Shown here: piece after piece, positions 7,080-12,798 of the stretch | Layout of the letters: each line of letters opens with the position of its first letter | Numbering within the stretch: position 1 is the first letter of the stretch | Source of the DNA: an uncultured Polaribacter sp. | GTDB taxonomy: Bacteria; Bacteroidota; Bacteroidia; Flavobacteriales; Flavobacteriaceae | DNA length: 21,671 nucleotides | Direction: 5' to 3' | Assembly: GCA_937936695.1 (NCBI GenBank) | Contig: CALHCK010000052.1 | Span: 1 to 21,671, forward strand | The notes under the pieces: generated by a model | What the model was told of the DNA's origin: nothing | Databases searched by the model: none | The model's input: the letters and a program-made list of their open reading frames with translations, nothing else | Position numbers and translations under genes: made by a program

Positions 7080-7190
7080 ATGAATACATTTTTAAGAAGA
7101 GACCTCATAGTAATTAAAAACCGGAGGTGCATTACATGTAAAAGAAAAGAAAACAATTCTAGTTTTAATAGTTCTAAAAAAGCATTATAA
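7080..7190 (+). CDS. Small basic CxxC peptide, candidate leader peptide of the SbtA gene
   Basis: A 36-codon frame from ATG 7080 to TAA 7190, between the LysR gene and the bicarbonate permease gene. The peptide begins MNTFLRRDLIVIKNRRCITC and continues with a basic, Ser/Asn-rich tail. It has ten Lys/Arg against two acidic residues and two cysteines as C17-I-T-C20. Arg and Cys are dense and partly use codons rare in this window (CGG, AGG, TGC), and GGAGG occurs within these codons although Shine-Dalgarno sequences are otherwise rare. I do not recognise the peptide with confidence. It could be a regulatory leader for the downstream gene, a free small protein, or chance. The match of its promoter spacing to neighbouring genes favours expression. 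Confidence 0.45.
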   Translation: MNTFLRRDLIVIKNRRCITCKRKENNSSFNSSKKAL

Positions 7191-7200
7191 ATAAAATTCT

Positions 7201-7232
7201 GTAATAGATATAACAATAATTAACTCTATTAC
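7201..7232. promoter_or_regulatory. 8-bp inverted repeat upstream of the SbtA gene (operator or hairpin)
   Basis: GTAATAGA (7201-7208) and TCTATTAC (7225-7232) are perfect inverted arms with a 16-nt spacer. The right arm touches a -7-like sequence (TACTTTTA, 7230-7237) before the ATG at 7250. A divergent LysR regulator makes an operator likely. In RNA it could also form a hairpin followed by TTTT. Confidence 0.45.
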
Positions 7233-7249
7233 TTTTAAATACAACAAAT

Positions 7250-8212
7250 ATGGATTTACATTATTTAATAGAAAATTTAACAAACCCAGCACTTCTTTTT
7301 TTCTTTTTAGGATTGATTGCTGTAAACCTAAAAAGCGATTTAAAAATACCAGAAAACTCTTCTAAATTTATATCACTATATCTTTTATTAGCCATTGGTT
7401 TTAAAGGAGGACAAGAGTTAGCGCATAGTACAATTACATTAGAAATTGTATGGTCTTTACTTTTTGGGATTTTACTAGCCTTACTTGTGCCAATATATTG
7501 TTACTTTATTTTAAGATTAAAATTAAGTGTAGAAAATGCAGGTGCAATAGCCTCTGCTTATGGTTCTGTAAGTGCAGTAACTTTTGTAACAACAATTTCT
7601 TTTTTAGAAATGTCTAACATACCGTTTGGTGGACATATGGTTGCTGTTATGGCGTTAATGGAAGCGCCATCTATAATTATAGGGGTTTTATTAATAGCCA
7701 TTTATAATAAAGACAAAAAAAGTAAAACATCTTTTAAAAGTGTTGTACATCACTCTTTAACAAACGGAAGTGTTGTTTTAATTATAGGTAGTTTAGTAGT
7801 TGGGTATTTTACCAATGAAATTCAGGCAGAAGGTATTAAGCCTTTTACTACCGACCTTTTTAAAGGTTTTTTAGCAGTTTTTTTACTAGATATGGGGATA
7901 ACAAGTGGACAAAAATTAAAAGCGCTTATTAAAAAAGGTTGGTTTACTTTGTCTTTTGCTGTGGTTATACCAGTGGTAAACGGAGTTTTAGTAGCAATGT
8001 TAAGTGGCTTGTTTATGGAAGAGGTAGGTAACAGATTATTAATGTCTATTTTAGCTGCAAGTGCCTCTTATATTGCAGTTCCTGCGGCAATGAAATTAGC
8101 AGCACCAAAAGCAAACCCAGGGCTTTATATCCCTATGGCATTAGCAATAACATTTCCTTTTAATATTACTATTGGTATGCCTTTATACTTATTTATTATA
8201 CAAACTTTTTAA
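7250..8212 (+). CDS. SbtA-family sodium-dependent bicarbonate permease
   Basis: A 320-aa, strongly hydrophobic protein with about ten membrane helices in two inverted halves. Hallmark stretches match cyanobacterial SbtA: ENAGAIASAYGSVSAVTFVT (about 95-114), GGHMVAVMALMEAPSIIIGV in the first half, and ASASYIAVPAAMKLAAPKANPGLYIPMALAITFPFNI near the end. SbtA imports bicarbonate with sodium. This protein is shorter than the roughly 370-residue cyanobacterial forms; the difference lies mainly in the central cytoplasmic loop, reduced here to about NKDKKSKTSFKS. No gene for the PII-like partner SbtB is adjacent. In a heterotroph it would supply bicarbonate for anaplerotic carboxylation, which is inference. 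A strong terminator follows. Confidence 0.85.
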   Translation: MDLHYLIENLTNPALLFFFLGLIAVNLKSDLKIPENSSKFISLYLLLAIGFKGGQELAHSTITLEIVWSLLFGILLALLVPIYCYFILRLKLSVENAGAIASAYGSVSAVTFVTTISFLEMSNIPFGGHMVAVMALMEAPSIIIGVLLIAIYNKDKKSKTSFKSVVHHSLTNGSVVLIIGSLVVGYFTNEIQAEGIKPFTTDLFKGFLAVFLLDMGITSGQKLKALIKKGWFTLSFAVVIPVVNGVLVAMLSGLFMEEVGNRLLMSILAASASYIAVPAAMKLAAPKANPGLYIPMALAITFPFNITIGMPLYLFIIQTF

Positions 8213-8242
8213 AAAGAACACTTTAGTCTTTAGAGCAAAAAT

Positions 8243-8275
8243 AAAAAATCATCTCTTTTAAAGAGATGATTTTTT
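8243..8275. terminator. Bidirectional intrinsic terminator, hairpin copy 1
   Basis: A perfect palindrome centred at 8259: the ATCATCTCTTT arm and its complement, flanked by A-run and T-run. It can end the SbtA transcript on the plus strand and the small RNA candidate on the minus strand. Confidence 0.85.
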
Positions 8276-8337
8276 TAATCAACTAAACCAAATAATTAAA
8301 CTATATGATAACAATAAACTACGTTGTTTTCATTTAA
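8243..8337 (-). ncRNA. Small RNA candidate, copy 1
   Basis: A minus-strand unit of about 95 nt between a promoter-like motif (8347-8362) and an intrinsic terminator (8243-8275). Just before the terminator it carries GGTTTAGTTGATT within a 27-nt block (8277-8303) that matches copy 2 at 26 of 27 positions. No coding frame of note is present. The 5' end is estimated from the -12 position of the motif. A TAnnTTTG element (TATATTTG, 8363-8370) lies directly upstream and would shift the 5' end to about 8358. Confidence 0.45.
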
Positions 8338-8346
8338 TTATTAAAG

Positions 8347-8362
8347 TTCAAATTATATGCCA
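8347..8362 (-). promoter_or_regulatory. Sigma-54-like motif TGGCAT-N5-TTGAA, copy 1
   Basis: On the minus strand TGGCAT, then ATAAT, then TTGAA. The sigma-54 consensus is TGGCAC-N5-TTGCW, so the GG and the spacing fit but the -12 GC is GA. The same arrangement recurs at copy 2. Confidence 0.35.
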
Positions 8363-8498
8363 CAAATATAAAATTCGTTTACTTTTAATGTTTTTAACAG
8401 TTATTTAGCATTTGATTTTTAAGTGAAAAATACACCAAGTAATTACTACAAAAAATAGGTTAGGTATTTTCGTTTTTTATAAAAAAAAAGAAAGCATA

Positions 8499-8532
8499 AA
8501 AAAAACCATCTCACTAAAGAGATGGTTTTTTT
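8499..8532. terminator. Bidirectional intrinsic terminator, hairpin copy 2
   Basis: AACCATCTC (8504-8512) pairs with GAGATGGTT (8519-8527) around ACTAAA, and flanking A and T runs extend the stem to 8499/8532. It could end minus-strand transcripts from lipA or from the small RNA candidate. Confidence 0.85.
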
Positions 8533-8591
8533 AATCAACTAAACCAAATAACTAAACTACGTAATAAAAATTAACTACTTTCTTACTACAA
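8499..8591 (-). ncRNA. Small RNA candidate, copy 2
   Basis: A minus-strand unit of about 93 nt, almost the same length as copy 1, from the estimated start at 8591 to the terminator at 8499. It has the same GGTTTAGTTGATT block just before the hairpin, while its 5' half is diverged from copy 1. Conserved 3' block, variable 5' half and an intrinsic terminator are the usual build of sibling bacterial small RNAs. It lies downstream of lipA on the same strand, so a processed lipA 3' UTR is another explanation. Confidence 0.45.
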
Positions 8592-8600
8592 TTACAATAA

Positions 8601-8616
8601 ATCAAATTGCGTGCCA
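8601..8616 (-). promoter_or_regulatory. Sigma-54-like motif TGGCAC-N5-TTGAT, copy 2
   Basis: On the minus strand TGGCACGCAATTTGAT, matching TGGCAC-N5-TTGCW except that the -12 C is A. It is the better of the two copies. A TA-N3-TTTG sequence overlaps its upstream end, so a housekeeping promoter is the alternative. Confidence 0.4.
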
Positions 8617-8654
8617 AAAGTTATTTTAGTGTTGGTTTTTAATTAATTTAAGAA

Positions 8655-9524
8655 TTATTTAGCATGTTTATGTGCTTTATAAGAAGAGCGAACTAAAGCT
8701 CCACTTTCTACATACATAAAGCCCATTTCTAAACCTAAAGTTTCGTATTTTTTAAATTGTTCTGGAGTAATAAATTCTTTAACAGGTAAATGTTTTTTTG
8801 TAGGTTGTAAGTATTGCCCAATGGTAACAATATCACAATTTACAGCTCTTAAATCTTTTAAAGTTTGAATAACCTCTTCTTCTGTTTCTCCTAAACCAAG
8901 CATTAAGCCTGTTTTGGTTCTCATGCCGTTTTCTTTTAGGTATTTTAAAACACCTAAACTTCTATCGTATTTTGCCTGAATACGTACTTCTCTGGTAAGT
9001 CTTCTTACTGTTTCCATGTTATGAGAAACAACCTCTGGAGCAACTTCTATAATTCTGTCTATTTGTTTGGTGTTTCCTTGAAAATCAGGAATTAAAGTTT
9101 CTAAAGTTGTATTTGGGTTTGCTCTTCTAATAGCGTCTACAGTTTCTGCCCATATAATAGAACCACCATCTTTTAAATCATCTCTATCTACAGATGTAAT
9201 TACAGCGTGTTTAATGCTCATAATTTTTATAGATCTAGCAACTTTTTCAGGTTCATCCCATTCTACGGTTTCGGGTCTTCCTGTTTTTACACCACAAAAA
9301 CCACAAGAACGTGTACAAATGTTACCTAATATCATAAAGGTTGCAGTACCTTCTCCCCAACATTCGCCCATATTAGGGCAACTACCACTCGTACAAATTG
9401 TGTTAAGTTTGTATTTGTCTACCAAACCTCTAAGTTCAGTGTATTTTTTACCAACTGGTAATTTTACGCGTAACCATTTTGGTTTTTTAGGTCTTTCAGG
9501 AATAATAACAGAATCTACAGCCAT
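8655..9524 (-). CDS. lipA: Lipoyl synthase
   Basis: A 289-aa radical SAM enzyme that inserts two sulfur atoms into the octanoyl group on lipoyl domains to make lipoate for the 2-oxoacid dehydrogenases and the glycine cleavage system. Both cluster motifs are present: the auxiliary CX4CX5C in CTSGSCPNMGEC and the radical SAM CX3CX2C in CTRSCGFC. The C-terminal RSSYKA holds the serine that ligates the auxiliary cluster. Length is normal and all expected cysteines are present. The ATG at 9524 sits 24 nt after the G of a perfect -7 element, so lipA has its own promoter although it follows the Nramp-like gene on the same strand. LipB is not in the window. Confidence 0.97.
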   Translation of the reverse strand: MAVDSVIIPERPKKPKWLRVKLPVGKKYTELRGLVDKYKLNTICTSGSCPNMGECWGEGTATFMILGNICTRSCGFCGVKTGRPETVEWDEPEKVARSIKIMSIKHAVITSVDRDDLKDGGSIIWAETVDAIRRANPNTTLETLIPDFQGNTKQIDRIIEVAPEVVSHNMETVRRLTREVRIQAKYDRSLGVLKYLKENGMRTKTGLMLGLGETEEEVIQTLKDLRAVNCDIVTIGQYLQPTKKHLPVKEFITPEQFKKYETLGLEMGFMYVESGALVRSSYKAHKHAK

Positions 9525-9547
9525 TGTATACTTTAAATTTAATACAA

Positions 9548-9555
9548 CAAAGATA
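9548..9555 (-). promoter_or_regulatory. -7 promoter element of lipA
   Basis: The minus strand reads TATCTTTG, a perfect TAnnTTTG, in the 40-nt gap between the Nramp-like stop codon and lipA. The surrounding 12-mer AACAAAGATACG (plus strand) recurs at the 67-aa gene at 12687. No -33 TTG was found at the usual spacing. Confidence 0.65.
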
Positions 9556-9567
9556 CGAAGGAAAGTT

Positions 9568-10788
9568 TTAAATACTAGTTAAAAACCAAATGCTAAAGCT
9601 TATTAAAAAAACAATTCCTACAATACTTAAAATCTTTAAATAAATACCAGGTTGATTTTTTTTAGGAGTGTGTTTACCTGTAATAAGTGTGTAATTTAAA
9701 ATAGCGTAAAAAGGAGCCGTTAAAAAAGAGAGTATGGTAGCTATTTTTATTAATATCCCCATATTGTCCATAAAGTATTTTAGTATTAAAAAGGTACCTA
9801 TAAATAATAAACCAATCCAAAACCAATAACCATATTTAAACTCTTTATTAGTTAGTAATTTTGCAGTTCTGTTCATTGCTCTTGGAGATGCATCCATACT
9901 AGTAATAGTTGTGCTAAACATTGTTGTAAAGGCAGCAATAGCTATAAAAATATAAGAATATTCGCCTAAGTTTTTTGTGTATAATTTTATAAGTTGAGAC
10001 GCAAATACCCCTCCTTTATTAGAAAAAGTTTCGCCAGATTTATACATTACCAAGGCACCTAAAAGCACAAAACAAATTCCTAAAAACAGTGTGCCAATAT
10101 ATCCTACATTAAAATCGAAAATAGCATCTTTAGGTTTTGTTTTTACAACAGTAGTTTTATCTTTTTCTACAGACCAAATAGAGTGCCAGATAGAAACATC
10201 TAAAGGAGCAGGCATCCACCCTAAAAAAGCAATTAAAAAAGTAAGTTCTACGGTACCAGAAGGTATAATTTGTGTAACATCAAAACCTTCTTTTGTGCTA
10301 AATAAAGCAACATTAACAGCAATAATGGTACTAATTGTAAGTATTAAAATAATGTATTTCATTAAATTATCTAGCAATTTATATTTACCTACGATCAAAA
10401 AAATAAAACTGATAAACATTAGTAAGCTAGCCCACACAACTAAGTCTGTTGTAAAACCAAATAATTGACTAGCTAAACCAGCTGTTACTATGGTTACTGC
10501 AGCCTGTATAGTAAACATAGTGGTAAAATTTAATATAAAATAAGAGATTAAAACACCTTTACCTAGCTTTCTATATCCGTCTAATAAAGTTTCTCCTGTT
10601 GCGGCAGCATACCTAGGCCCAAATTGAAAAAAAGGGTATTTAAATAAATGAACTAATAAAAGTGCCCAGATTAAGCCAAAACCAAACTCTGCACCAGCTC
10701 TTGTAGATTGCACTAAATGAGATACACCAATAGCTGCACCCGCAAACAAAAGTCCAGGGCCTAAAGATTGTAAAATTGATTTTTTCAT
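9568..10788 (-). CDS. Nramp-like transporter with altered metal-binding motifs
   Basis: A 406-aa, eleven-helix membrane protein of the Nramp/LeuT fold. It begins LGPGLLFAGAAIGVSHLVQS. In canonical Nramp proteins the corresponding first helix carries DPGN, whose Asp and Asn bind the metal; here the aligned residues are GVSH (21-24). The sixth-helix MPH motif is also changed, to WMPAPLD (191-197). Length and helix pattern are otherwise normal, and the gene looks intact. It may carry another substrate or bind a cation differently; manganese or iron transport should not be assumed. It starts 2 nt after the stop of the ECF sigma gene, so the two are surely co-transcribed. No terminator was seen between this gene and lipA, so read-through into lipA is possible. 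Confidence 0.82.
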   Translation of the reverse strand: MKKSILQSLGPGLLFAGAAIGVSHLVQSTRAGAEFGFGLIWALLLVHLFKYPFFQFGPRYAAATGETLLDGYRKLGKGVLISYFILNFTTMFTIQAAVTIVTAGLASQLFGFTTDLVVWASLLMFISFIFLIVGKYKLLDNLMKYIILILTISTIIAVNVALFSTKEGFDVTQIIPSGTVELTFLIAFLGWMPAPLDVSIWHSIWSVEKDKTTVVKTKPKDAIFDFNVGYIGTLFLGICFVLLGALVMYKSGETFSNKGGVFASQLIKLYTKNLGEYSYIFIAIAAFTTMFSTTITSMDASPRAMNRTAKLLTNKEFKYGYWFWIGLLFIGTFLILKYFMDNMGILIKIATILSFLTAPFYAILNYTLITGKHTPKKNQPGIYLKILSIVGIVFLISFSIWFLTSI

Positions 10789-10790
10789 AA

Positions 10791-11372
10791 TTAAGATTTC
10801 TTAATAATTTCTGCTAACAACTTTTTTGCACGTAGTAGTTTTACTTTTACGTTATTTATAGGTTCTTTAATTTCAGAAGAAATTTCTTTATAGCTTAATT
10901 CTTTAAAATAGCGTAACTGAATAACTTCTTGATATTTTGGTTTAAGTTGTTTTATGTCTTTTAATAGGGTAGCTAAATTTTGTTCCCTAATTATTTTATC
11001 TTCAGCAGTAAGAGATTCATCGGCAACCAAATAAGCTTTCTCTTCTTGTTCTTTAGTAGTGTTTGTGGTAATAGATTTTTGTTGTTTTCTAACTAAATCT
11101 ATATAAATATTTTTAGAAATAGTAATCAACCAAGTTTTAAAAGTATACTTATTATTAAAAGTATCTATTTTATCAAATGCTTTAGAAAATGCTCTTATGG
11201 TAATATCCTCGGCATCGTTTTCGTTATTTGTTCTTTTTAATTGATAAAAATAAACGTCAGACCAAAAAGTATCAAGTAAATATCTAAAAGCTTCCTGATT
11301 TCCTTTTTTAGCCTCCGAGATTTGTAATTCTAATTTCGTTTTGTTTATTTCCAATGATTTGGTTTTGAACAC
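10791..11372 (-). CDS. ECF-type RNA polymerase sigma factor
   Basis: A 193-aa sigma-70 family protein with only regions 2 and 4. Region 2 covers about 25-95 (NENDAEDITIRAFSKAFDKI, then FKTWLITISKNIYIDLVRK). Region 4 covers about 130-188 (LKPKYQEVIQLRYFKELSYK, ending in VKVKLLRAKKLL). ECF factors direct RNA polymerase to stress or envelope promoters and are usually held by a membrane anti-sigma factor. None is adjacent: the next gene is a transporter, 2 nt away. The ATG at 11372 overlaps the end of the glycosyltransferase gene by 28 nt; an in-frame TTG at 11354 would reduce this to 10 nt and remove a short extension (MFKTKS). Both starts remain possible. Translational coupling to the gene before it is likely. 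Confidence 0.92.
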   Translation of the reverse strand: MFKTKSLEINKTKLELQISEAKKGNQEAFRYLLDTFWSDVYFYQLKRTNNENDAEDITIRAFSKAFDKIDTFNNKYTFKTWLITISKNIYIDLVRKQQKSITTNTTKEQEEKAYLVADESLTAEDKIIREQNLATLLKDIKQLKPKYQEVIQLRYFKELSYKEISSEIKEPINNVKVKLLRAKKLLAEIIKKS

Positions 11373-12451
11373 AAATTAGTGATAAATATTGAAAGTTGAA
11401 ATAATATTAATCCAATTTCTAAAAAAGGAAGAAAATAAATGATCTGAGGTTCTTTAAGTTTTTTTGATGCTAAACCAACTACAACAAATTGAACAATGTA
11501 GTAGGTAAGGCAAATGCCTAAAATAATCTTCCAAGGATAAAAGAAAAATAAGAATGTGCCTAATGCATAGAAAAGTACTTTAGATAAAAAAAAGAGACCT
11601 AATAATAATTTATGGGTTGTTTTGTAATGATTGGCGGTAGATATATGTCTTCTTTTTTGACGAAACCATTGACTAAAACTTTTTGGCGCAACAGAGGTTG
11701 TATAACTGTCTTTAGAAGTACATATAATAGTGTTTTCTTTTGTAGCTGCATCCTGAATAAATAAATCATCATCTCCAGATTTTATGTGCATATGGTTTAT
11801 AAAACCTTTTACATTAAAAAAATCCTCTTTTTGGTATGCTAAGTTTCTACCAACTGCCATGTAGGGTATTCCTATTTTAGCGTAACTAAAATACTGAATA
11901 GCGGTTATTAAAGTTTCAAACCTAACAAAAAGGTTTACTAAAGAATTGGTTTTGGTGTATTTTCCATAACCTAATATTATTGTTTTTTTTGATGAAAATT
12001 TAGCACTCATTTCCTGAATCCAATTTTCAGAAACAGGTTTACAGTCGGCATCAGTAAATAACAAATGATTGTGGGTAGCAGCTTTTATACCTAAAGTAAG
12101 AGCGTATTTTTTGTTTCCCCAAAAAGTTTCTACATTTCGTACGTTTATTATTTTAATGTTTTCGTGCTTCTCACTAAACAATTCCATAACATCTAAAGTG
12201 TTATCAGAAGAAGCGTCATTAATTAATACAACCTCAAAATCAGGGTATTTTTGATTTAAAATACTAGGTAGAAATTCTTCTAAATTTTTAGCTTCGTTTT
12301 TAGCACAGATAATTACAGAAACAGGTTGGTTTATATCTGTGTTTAAATTTTCTTTTTTGTTTTTAGATAAAAAAGAAGAAAAAACAAAGTAATAAATAAT
12401 TTGAATAACTGTAATAACTACAAATATGTAGAAGAGTACAGGTACTATCAT
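11345..12451 (-). CDS. Family 2 membrane glycosyltransferase
   Basis: A 368-aa protein. A membrane helix at residues 3-25 is followed by a GT-A catalytic domain: PVSVIICAKNE (43-53), VVLINDASSD (74-83), the metal-binding TDADC (133-137), SGDDD (225-229) and the QxxRx-like QWFRQKRRH (261-269). Three or so helices close the protein (about 283-360). The build is that of inner-membrane GT2 enzymes that transfer a sugar to a lipid carrier or a growing glycan; donor and acceptor cannot be told. It begins 14 nt after the stop of the 67-aa membrane peptide and its end overlaps the ECF sigma gene. The four genes from 12669 down to 9568 look like one transcription unit. Confidence 0.9.
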   Translation of the reverse strand: MIVPVLFYIFVVITVIQIIYYFVFSSFLSKNKKENLNTDINQPVSVIICAKNEAKNLEEFLPSILNQKYPDFEVVLINDASSDNTLDVMELFSEKHENIKIINVRNVETFWGNKKYALTLGIKAATHNHLLFTDADCKPVSENWIQEMSAKFSSKKTIILGYGKYTKTNSLVNLFVRFETLITAIQYFSYAKIGIPYMAVGRNLAYQKEDFFNVKGFINHMHIKSGDDDLFIQDAATKENTIICTSKDSYTTSVAPKSFSQWFRQKRRHISTANHYKTTHKLLLGLFFLSKVLFYALGTFLFFFYPWKIILGICLTYYIVQFVVVGLASKKLKEPQIIYFLPFLEIGLILFQLSIFITNLCSKPNHWK

Positions 12452-12465
12452 GTAAATTAAGAAAA

Positions 12466-12669
12466 TTAATTATGTTGAGGTTCAGAACAATTTGCATATT
12501 GTTCTGGTGTTTTACCACAAAAACCACAAGATTCACCATTTTTATTTAACATAGGGTTTTGGCTTGCACAAGTTCCTGCAAACTTACCATCTTTTTTTGC
12601 CCATATCTTAATAGCTATTCCGGCAACGCCTAATAAAAGTAAACCTAAAGTAAGAAGTAATAATTTCAT
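12466..12669 (-). CDS. Small cysteine-containing membrane protein (67 aa)
   Basis: Residues 1-24 (MKLLLLTLGLLLLGVAGIAI and the following KIWA) form one membrane helix or uncleaved signal. The rest is a short tail with four cysteines, GTCASQNP, then GESCGFCGKTPEQYANC. I recall proteins of this kind annotated only as membrane or secreted protein in Flavobacteriaceae; the function is unknown. The paired cysteines suggest a metal site or disulfides outside the membrane. It has a well-placed promoter (G of the -7 element 18 nt before the ATG) and heads the run of glycosyltransferase, ECF sigma and Nramp-like genes. Confidence 0.75.
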   Translation of the reverse strand: MKLLLLTLGLLLLGVAGIAIKIWAKKDGKFAGTCASQNPMLNKNGESCGFCGKTPEQYANCSEPQHN

Positions 12670-12686
12670 AAAAGTAAATTGTTTAA

Positions 12687-12694
12687 CAAAGATA
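12687..12694 (-). promoter_or_regulatory. -7 promoter element of the 67-aa gene and its operon
   Basis: The minus strand reads TATCTTTG, a perfect TAnnTTTG element, 18 nt before the ATG at 12669. It shares a 12-bp surrounding sequence with the lipA promoter at 9548. Confidence 0.6.
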
Positions 12695-12798
12695 CGTAAT
12701 CTGAGTTTTTTAAAAAAATATGTAAAGAATATTTATATAGTGACTTTTTAAGTAACTTAGAGTCATAACTAATATAAATTATTTTAAAAGAAATTATT

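Larger units (their letters stand above)
8277..8616. repeat. Tandem imperfect repeat, two units with a period of about 255 bp
   Basis: Unit 1 spans about 8243-8362 and unit 2 about 8499-8616. Each holds, in plus-strand order, a terminator hairpin, a conserved 27-nt block (8277-8303 and 8533-8559, one mismatch, offset 256), a diverged middle, and TCAAAT-N3-TGCCA or its close variant (offset 254). The region from 8371 to 8498 between the units is AT-rich and shows no gene or clear motif. Over the whole 440-bp gap between the SbtA gene and lipA nothing else was found. Confidence 0.8.

Noticed and set aside
6992..7216. Minus-strand 74-codon open frame between the LysR and SbtA genes
   Set aside because: Its end overlaps the LysR start, its composition is low-complexity and hydrophobic, no promoter precedes it, and it lies opposite the better-supported small plus-strand frame.
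8243..8532. Possible two-repeat CRISPR array
   Set aside because: Only two copies, 255 bp apart, with terminator hairpins and diverged flanks; no cas gene is near.
9214..9582. Plus-strand 122-codon frame opposite lipA
   Set aside because: Antisense shadow of an unmistakable lipoyl synthase gene.
10091..10468. Plus-strand 125-codon frame opposite the Nramp-like gene
   Set aside because: Antisense shadow with no recognisable domain.
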